Origin: Auricularia sp. M13
Lineage: Eukaryota > Basidiomycota > Agaricomycetes > Auriculariales > Auriculariaceae
Reading direction: 5' to 3'
DNA length: 64,000 nucleotides
NCBI GenBank assembly: GCA_037042915.1
Contig: CM073203.1
Location: forward strand, 1,178,001 to 1,242,000
Part shown: one piece after another, positions 57,666 to 64,000 of the stretch
Layout: each line of letters starts with the position of its first letter
Position numbering within the stretch: the stretch's first letter is position 1
Position numbers and translations under genes: made by a program
The notes under the pieces: model-generated
The model's input: only the letters and a program-made list of their open reading frames with translations
What the model was told of the DNA's origin: nothing
Database searches by the model: none

Positions 57666-59409
57666 TACTGTAATCATCCTTCATGATGGACAGCGGAGAC
57701 CTGGACCTACCCATCCAGATTTGCAAATCCAACAGGGGCCTAGGAGTTGGTAGAGTGATCGAACGCGTAACTCAATTAAGCAGATTCAGGAGTTGCATCC
57801 CAGCTGCTCGTGTTCGTCGCTTATCGATTCAAACGACGCCGTTGCTGCTGGTCGTCCGACGTGGGAAGTTTTGGCCGTGGAGTACCAAGCCTATCCGTGG
57901 AATCGGAGTGGGCGCATGCAGAAAACAGCAGCAGAGCATGGCATAAAACGCATGGAGCAAGTAGTTTGATTGAGACAAACGCAGTTTTCAGCGATGCGTG
58001 GCCGACTGCGTCTTGCGCTGCTTTCACCCAACCGCTGAAGGCTGGCCTGCGGGTTCATCTTGGCGCGCGTCGCGCTGGCTGTGGGATTTGGGCTGGAACA
58101 CGATTGTATGGAGGCAAAACGCGCTACCGACTCCGACTCCGACGCGCGGCGTGTCTGTTCAAGTTCATGTTTCAGGGATTCAGCGCTCAGCTCTCGGCCA
58201 CGGTAGGAAGGATCCCTTGGGCTGGGACTGCGCGGGTCTGTCCTGGTCTTTGGCATCGCATGCCACGTCGAAGGCGCAAACGACAGCCTGGCGACGGACA
58301 GCCCCCAGTGCGGTGTATCTTTCATCGACAAGCCCTTAGCCGGACGCGGTAGCGCGGGCGCGAAAAAGATCAGAGCTTCTCGTCATCGTCATCAATGGAC
58401 ATGCGCACTCTGCAGGACACCCGCGAACCATGCTCGTCTGCGCAGCTTGGATCTGCTGCATGCATCGGCACACCTTCAAGTTCCAGCACTCTCCCGCACG
58501 GCGCTCCTGAAACTGTGCGCGCACTTTCTCAATGCGCAACGTTCGAAGCGCAATCGACCTCGCGCGCGCGGCTGCGTGGACGGGGGACAGACAGGCTGCC
58601 AGTGCTTAAAGTAATCTCTTCGCCGCGGCCTGAGCCCATGATTCCGCTCTCCTCTTTCTCTGCAGCCGCGTCTTTCTGGTCCCGCCGGCGAATTTGCCCT
58701 CAACTTCGTGATGCTACTGTACATTACAGTATGTGCAGTATCTGGCCCGCTGACAATATTCCCGGGCCTGCGTCTGGCAGCAGGACTGCTAATACCAGCT
58801 GCGGCAGTCTGGTCCCACGGCCCGGAGTACTTACTTATACAGTGATATTTTTCCTTCCCGCACCATGCGCACGCTGCTGGCGAAGGACGACGCACCATTG
58901 GCCGGATGCGGCATCGTTGGGCGGGACCGCAACCAGAGCGCGATGTTCAAGATCTAATAGAGGGGGAACATCCTGGTGGCAGCTGCAGGGTTCTCCGCTG
59001 CAGCGGATTTCGGGCATACTGTTATGTAGGGATTGGCGCACGGTGCAACTGAGGACAGACAGATGCTTTGGTTGTAGGATAATATCCCTAATATGAATTA
59101 CTTCTCGTCCAAATTGCACGGCGTGCACGCAAATCTTGAGTGTCACGTGCACTTGAGTTTGACGAAGGATTAAAGATGGTGCGGATACTGGTTTCGAGTT
59201 GCAGCAGCGAGAGCAATAACAATAGCACACACAAGAGCAGACTAGACAAAATACAGAACGGTTGGGTGCAATAGAGCGGCGACGTGGATGTTGATATAGG
59301 AGTGAGGCTTGCATGCGAGTGTGGGAATCCTGACATGGATTGTGAGACGGAAGGGAGTCCAAGACGGCGAAGGGCAACGGCGAGAGGATACGGTGCGACT
59401 GGAGCCCAG
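57666..59409. other. Intergenic, nothing recognised
   Basis: 1.7 kb without a family-like frame. Several open frames of 100-230 codons exist in this GC-rich stretch but show no motif or exon structure. Confidence 0.45.
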
Positions 59410-60592
59410 CTACGAGATCTCCTCCATATCATCCTCGTCCTCGTCATCATCTTCGTCGTCGTCGTCCATCATATCCTGGTCCTGCGGTGTCGAGCCGCCC
59501 TCATGCTTAACGTCGGCATGTGTGCTGCTAGACGAGTAATTCGTCTTGAGCGTCCACAAGCCGACCTTCTCGCCCGAGCGATGCAGCGTGGCGACCTCGG
59601 CGAGGACCTCCTTGAGGTACGCCTCGGGTTGCTGTGTGCGCGCGCGCAGTTCCTTGAGCGACCAGTCGGGCTTCTCCTTGAAGCGCTCGAAGAGGGCGTC
59701 GTAGAGCTCGTTGCGCGGCATGCGGGCGAAGCGCTCGAACTCGCCCTTGCGCGCCTGCGGCTTCTGGGCGCGCGAGGGCTGCCAGGCGGCCGCGGCGGGC
59801 GGGCCAGAGGGCACGCCGGAGGCGAGGCGGTTGATGGCGTGCGCCTCGAGGTGCTCCTCCATGCGCTGGATGGGCCGCTTGGACATGTTGGCGATGCGCA
59901 CGCGCTCCTTGATGATGCGGCGGTAGCGCGCGTTCATGATCGGCTGCAGGTTGCACTCGTGCCGTATTTTGCCGTTGCGCGTTGTCGCCTCTGCGGACGC
60001 CGTCAGACACTGAAGAAAATGAGAATAAGAATGGCTAGCTTACTGGTACGCGACGGCGGGTCGGTCAGGTCGCGTTCGGCGATGACAAACTGGTTGTTGA
60101 CGTTCAAGTCGACCATCTGCAGCTCGTACTCCTTTGCGCGCTGCAGCTCGGCGTCGAGCTCGGCGGTGAGCTTCGCGTAGCGCGCCTCGGGGTCCATGCC
60201 GTCCTCGTCGAGCTGGCTGCTGGACTCGGTCAGGGTGGACTGGGACATGTCGACGTCGGGCTCGTTGGGGTCGTCGGGCAGGATGATCTCCATGCGCTGG
60301 GTCTTGGTGACCGGGTCGATCTCGTCGTACACGCGGATGGTCGCCAGGTGCACGTTCGCCTGCGTCACGCTCGTCCACCGCTTCAGCAGGAACTTGGGCA
60401 TCTGGTGCGGGGGTTGGATTAGACGGAGTTGGGAACGCGAGACGCGGGGCTCACCTTGACCATCCACATCGCGTGCGGCGTGTCCAGCGACAGGATCTCG
60501 TCCGGGTCGGGCTCGGCTTCAAACTGGTTGTCGTCGGTGGCGGCGGCGAAGGCCTTGACGTCTTCCGTCTCGCCTTCCTCGGCGAGTGACAT
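59410..60592 (-). CDS. TFG2: TFIIF beta subunit (TFG2/RAP30)
   Basis: A general RNA polymerase II initiation factor. Three exons (60455-60592, 60044-60401, 59410-59990) keep frame and give 358 residues. The start is MSLAEEGETEDVKAFAAATD. The N-terminal dimerisation domain shows MWMVKMPKFLLKRW and TIRVYDE. The linker region has VIAERDLTDPPSRT and, after splicing, KATTRNGKIRHECNLQPIMN. The C-terminal winged helix reads FERFARMPRNELYDALFERF and KPDWSLKELRARTQQPEAYL. It ends in a very acidic tail (MMDDDDEDDDEDEDDMEEIS), as in other fungal TFG2 proteins. Confidence 0.95.
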
Positions 60593-61555
60593 CGTGGCTG
60601 AGAGCAAGAGCGGTTCGGCCCAAGCCGGCTCACTCGGTGTTTAGTTATTCTGTTTCCGCGCCCGCGCAGCGCTCTTAACGCGAGCTCACGCGCTCACGTC
60701 GGCAATTTATGCCCTGCCTGCAATACCGGCCAGCCTATTCGAACGCATTGCATACTCTATGTCTGCTACCCGTCTTGTTGCGCGAGAGCTCGGCATGCTC
60801 TGATCCATTCTGGCACCACATTCTGTGCTCCTGCCTGCAATGGGCATCGTCTACGCCAACCCCCACCTCTCCAGGCTTTGTGCCTTTGATTATGTTGCGG
60901 ATTACGACACAAATCCCAAAGCCCTCCCGCTGTAACTCGCGTCACAGTTATTCAGCACCTCGGCCAACCTGATTCTCTAACTGCCTATATTGCTGCTCGT
61001 AGATTTGTCAAAGCTTGGGCAGCTGTGCGCTCATCTCACTTCCTGCCATCTATATCGCATATGCCGTATCCTCGTTCTGATACTATTGGACTAGTAATTG
61101 CCCTTACTTGCACAACCACCGTCAGCATCATGTCAGCCCTGGATCCTCGTGGCTACCAGTGGCATTATTTGACCGGGAAAGTTCCTATTCAATATTTATG
61201 TTCTCCGCCAAGGTCTCGTCTCCCACATCGCGCTCGAACAATCGCAAGAGGGCTCACAGGATCCTTTTATTGCACACTGGGCCCAATGATCCCTCCGCAT
61301 GTGCTCAACTTCATATGACATGTGATGGCCGTTCCTCAGGATGGAGCAGATCCCAAATAGCTTACGCCTCTCATTTTCAACACATCCGCGACTGTTTGCG
61401 TGGGTATGTCGACCAGGTCGAACTGCAGATATCTCTGGCGCCTGCAAACACAATAGATCGATAGCTGCGGCCGACCTCATGTTCCGCCACATGTGGGTAA
61501 CTTTCCCAGGTGTCCTGAGGTCCGACCGCTGTGGCTTCGCAAGTTACGCCTCGAG
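60593..61555. other. Intergenic, nothing recognised
   Basis: No recognised gene between the TFG2 start and the first duplicated segment. It should contain the TFG2 promoter. Confidence 0.5.
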
Positions 61556-62078
61556 GCGCAGGCGAGGGCGCTTTCAATACCGCTAGTACCTGGACGCAAA
61601 AGGCAGACTCACAGGCGTCACGGGCCTGCTCGCGACATTTACTGTATGCACGGCATGTCTTATCGTCTAGATCAATCTGACAGCCCCACCGCCTAATCTG
61701 CAAGCTGCCGGAGACCACACACATTGTACGCGTATTGGGAGCACGAGATCGACGTGCTGAGATGCCCCGCCTCTCTCAGCGCATTGTTCGCCACAGCTAG
61801 GCATAGACTATGGTTTCTCTCTGTGATCGAAGCCCCGGCGCCGAAGGTCACGATCAATATGCTTTCGCGTCGAGTCGCACAGATTCGGCGTGGCAATTCG
61901 AAGGAGCAAGGCCAATGCTCTCGGGTATCAAGAGCTTGGCCTAGGCACCGTTGGGGGTGGCACCTGTCAGTGCTGGGAATCGCCCTGGAGGGCGCCTGTG
62001 GCTATCTATCCCCATGTTCACATGGCAAAACGCGGGGCATTTTTCTCACGCAATCTGCGGATTTGCTCGTGAAGCATG

Positions 62079-62086
62079 TATAAAAG
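62079..62086 (+). promoter_or_regulatory. TATA box of the copy A small Cys-rich gene
   Basis: TATAAAAG, 71 bp before the ATG at 62157; the same element and spacing are kept in copy B. Confidence 0.65.
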
Positions 62087-62156
62087 GTGAGCATAGGTAC
62101 GACTGCTCTGTTTCTCAACCGATATCGTCGGACCGCGCCTCCCCTCATCACTCACC

Positions 62157-62441
62157 ATGGCTATCTCCACCACGCCCGCTCTCGTCGACAACGGTAACCA
62201 CACCGTGAACTGTACGTTCTGCTATGTGGTGGTTAAGCAGGGGAGCACTTGCAAGAAATGTGGAGCCGGAACGTATGATGTTTCCCACCCGGCGTCGCTG
62301 CGCAGTTTGCTGATACCCATGCAATTTAGTAAGAAGCACGATGTGGAAGACGACGTCGAATATCTGAGCTTGGTGGGCGGAGGATGCGGGCAGAATGCAT
62401 GGAGGAATGTTCTGTCTACCATGTCCTTGTATCGCATTTGA
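62157..62441 (+). CDS. Small Cys-rich, zinc-ribbon-like protein, copy A
   Basis: Two exons (62157-62272, 62330-62441) give 75 residues. The N-terminus MAISTTPALVDN leads into NCTFCYVVVKQGSTCKKCG, a CxxC-x9-CxxC arrangement that could bind one zinc. The second exon reads KKHDVEDDVEYLSLVGGGCG and ends STMSLYRI. There is no signal peptide. A conserved TATA box, leader and intron position in the duplicated copy support a real gene. I do not recognise the family; zinc binding is inferred from Cys spacing only. Confidence 0.6.
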   Translation: MAISTTPALVDNGNHTVNCTFCYVVVKQGSTCKKCGAGTYDVSHPASLRSLLIPMQFSKKHDVEDDVEYLSLVGGGCGQNAWRNVLSTMSLYRI

Positions 62442-63480
62442 ATCAACGGGCTCTAAGCGCGTGTGGACCGACTCAGTCGGCTTAGGGCTATGGTGCAAGT
62501 TGCGTGCGAACAACTGCAACGCGAAATTGGGCCGAATCGAGTGAACGCCTCTATTCGGTGATTGATATTCATTATCCTCGAGTGTTATAGCATTGCGGTG
62601 ATATGGAAAGCAAATTTTCAGCGTTGATCGTCGATGCCGAGTTTTCGAAGAAGCGGGACTCGTTACTGGCGGCACCTATAGCCTTTGCTTTCGATCGTCT
62701 ACCAGCTCACTGAGCGATCGTCTATCCGCTCACTGTGGAGATGTTACCCAGCGATAATGGGAAGACTGTTCAAAAGAATGAAGCGGAGGACGCACAGTGC
62801 GTACCCGCCTAGCGACAACTTCGTCTGGATGCTGTAGAATTCTCTGCGGCAAACTTGCGTCCCTCATTACGACGTATGGAAAGCCCAAAGGGTCGTCGGC
62901 GTCGTTGTATATGCGAAAACGTCCGAAAACGTCCGCAAGCGAGGGCGCCTTGGACACCACTAGTCCCTGGACGCAAAAGGCAGACGGCGGACGGACCGTC
63001 CTGCTTGCGATATTTACTGTATTCATGGCGCCGGCATGTCTTTCAAGTTTCAACATATCGTCTAGCTAAACTTGACAGCCCCACCGACTAATCTGTATAC
63101 TGCGGGAAAACAGACATATCGTACGCGTATTGGGACCGCGAGACCGACGTCCTGAGATGCCCCGCATTTCTCAGCCGCCATTACTCGCCACTTAGACTAA
63201 GGTTCAGGCTCTCTGAAGCCCCGAAGCTCAAGATCGATGTGCTCTCACGTCGAGTCACCGAGTGCGCACAGACTCAGCGTGGCAATGAGGAGCAGGGCCA
63301 ATCCCCTCGGGTATCAAGAGCTTGGCCTAGGCACCGTTGGGAGTGGCACCTGTCAGTGCTGGGAATCGCCCTGGAGGGCGCCTGTGGCTATCTGTCCCCG
63401 TGTCCACATGACAAAATGTGGCGCATTTTCTCACACAAGCTGCGGATTTGTTTGCGGACCATGTAGAGCGGAGAGCCATG

Positions 63481-63488
63481 TATAAAAG
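63481..63488 (+). promoter_or_regulatory. TATA box of the copy B small Cys-rich gene
   Basis: TATAAAAG, 67 bp before the ATG at 63555. Confidence 0.65.
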
Positions 63489-63554
63489 GTGGGAATAGGT
63501 CTGGCTGCTTTGTTTCTCAACCGAAATCGACCGCGCCTCACCTCATCACTCACC

Positions 63555-63764
63555 ATGGCTATCTCCACCACGCCCACTCTCGTCGACGACGCGAACTCGA
63601 GAACGATTGTGAAGTGTTCGAAGTGCAAGGTGGAGGTCTACAAGGGATGCACTTGCAAGTGTGGGACCAAGAACGTATGTTTCCTACCCGGCGTCGCTGC
63701 GCTGCTTGCTGACTTAACCATGTTAGTAGGAAGCACGATGTGGAAGACGACGTCGAATATCTGA
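63555..63764 (+). CDS. Small Cys-rich protein, copy B, with altered downstream frame
   Basis: The first exon (63555-63674) reads MAISTTPTLVDDANS and IVKCSKCKVEVYKGCTCKCG, keeping the Cys cluster with changed spacing. Compared with copy A it has a net 2-nt loss just before the intron donor (gtatgt at 63675). The second exon, homologous to KHDVEDDVEYLSL of copy A, would therefore be read in another frame. Using the first acceptor gives an immediate stop after CGTKN. Reading through the intron gives the end listed here. This copy either encodes only the Cys-rich half or is decaying. Confidence 0.45.
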   Translation: MAISTTPTLVDDANSRTIVKCSKCKVEVYKGCTCKCGTKNVCFLPGVAALLADLTMLVGSTMWKTTSNI

Positions 63765-64000
63765 GCTTGGTGGTCGGGGGATGCGCGAGGAATGCATGGA
63801 GAAATGTTCTGTTTACCATGTCCTTGTCACCGCATTTGAATCAACGAGCCCGCATCGAAGTGCGCGTGCGTGGCTAACATGGTGCAAGTTGTGTGCAAAG
63901 CGTGAGCAGCTTGAACGCGAAATTGGGCCGAAACGAGTGAATGAGTTGATTGTTTGATTGATAGATTAGTTATCTTGGGGTGGAATGGCATTATGGCGAT

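Larger units (their letters stand above)
61556..62606. repeat. Tandem duplication, copy A
   Basis: About 1.05 kb similar to 62935-64000. Matching landmarks include TGGACGCAAAAGGCAGA (61591 and 62968), CAAGAGCTTGGCCTAGGCACC, the TATA box, the small Cys-rich gene and a 3' flank with CGCGAAATTGGGCCGAA. The separation is about 1.38-1.40 kb. Confidence 0.85.
62935..64000. repeat. Tandem duplication, copy B (reaches the window end)
   Basis: Second copy of the segment at 61556-62606, same orientation, diverged by substitutions and small indels. It continues to the last base of the window, so its true end and any further copies are not visible. Confidence 0.85.

Noticed and set aside
57666-59090. 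Several open frames of 100-230 codons
   Set aside because: No motifs, no consistent splice structure, overlapping on both strands.
59284-60180. 298-codon plus-strand open frame
   Set aside because: Antisense shadow of TFG2, which has a clear family match and clean splicing.

Overview
The window looks like genomic DNA of a filamentous basidiomycete, most likely a wood- or litter-associated Agaricomycete. The reasons are GC-rich coding sequence broken by many 45-75 nt GT-AG introns, and gene families typical of that group: DUF6533 membrane proteins, an alcohol-oxidase-type GMC enzyme, an RTA1-like protein, F-box/LRR-like proteins and a CaaX-ended mating-pheromone-type precursor. Gene models below were read by eye from splice sites and protein-family patterns. 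I saw no tRNA, rRNA, CRISPR array, LTR element or virus-like element.

Layout. 1-2114: 3' part of a CSC1/DUF221 ion-channel gene (+). 3899-15858: a run of minus-strand housekeeping and metabolic genes: MUS81 nuclease, a secreted TAP-like hydrolase, an AYR1-like short-chain reductase, mitochondrial Hsp70 (SSC1) and a metal-dependent amidohydrolase. 16362-22479: plus-strand SurE-like phosphatase, F-box-like protein, P-loop NTPase fragment and beta-lactamase-fold hydrolase. 23508-23639: a small pheromone-precursor-like gene (-). 25207-33134: secreted alpha/beta hydrolase (-), Con-6-like stress protein (+), GH28 pectinase (-) and RTA1-like 7-TM protein (+). 34433-41468: Cry-toxin-like domain protein, acidic hypothetical protein, FAD monooxygenase-like protein and an LRR protein (all +). 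41553-48186: an APC permease (-), a CACTG foldback MITE, a decayed LRR paralog, and a decayed copy of the 25207-26455 hydrolase split by a 2.0 kb TIR element. 50190-57665: GMC alcohol oxidase and a tandem pair of DUF6533 membrane proteins (+). 59410-60592: TFIIF beta subunit (-). 61556-64000: a tandem duplication of about 1 kb carrying a small Cys-rich, zinc-ribbon-like gene with its own TATA box.

The genes form no obvious biosynthetic cluster. Core functions (DNA repair, transcription, mitochondrial chaperone) are mixed with secreted or degradative enzymes (GH28, hydrolases, GMC oxidase). Repeats and decayed copies concentrate at 43.4-48.2 kb and 61.5-64 kb.

A recurring oddity is that several otherwise well-conserved genes (MUS81, AYR1-like, amidohydrolase, beta-lactamase-like, second DUF6533 gene) each need one extra base to stay in frame. 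This could be base-calling error in the assembly or real decay, and it affects how the models should be read. The observation most worth following is the pheromone-type precursor at 23508-23639, because no STE3-type receptor is visible in the window.
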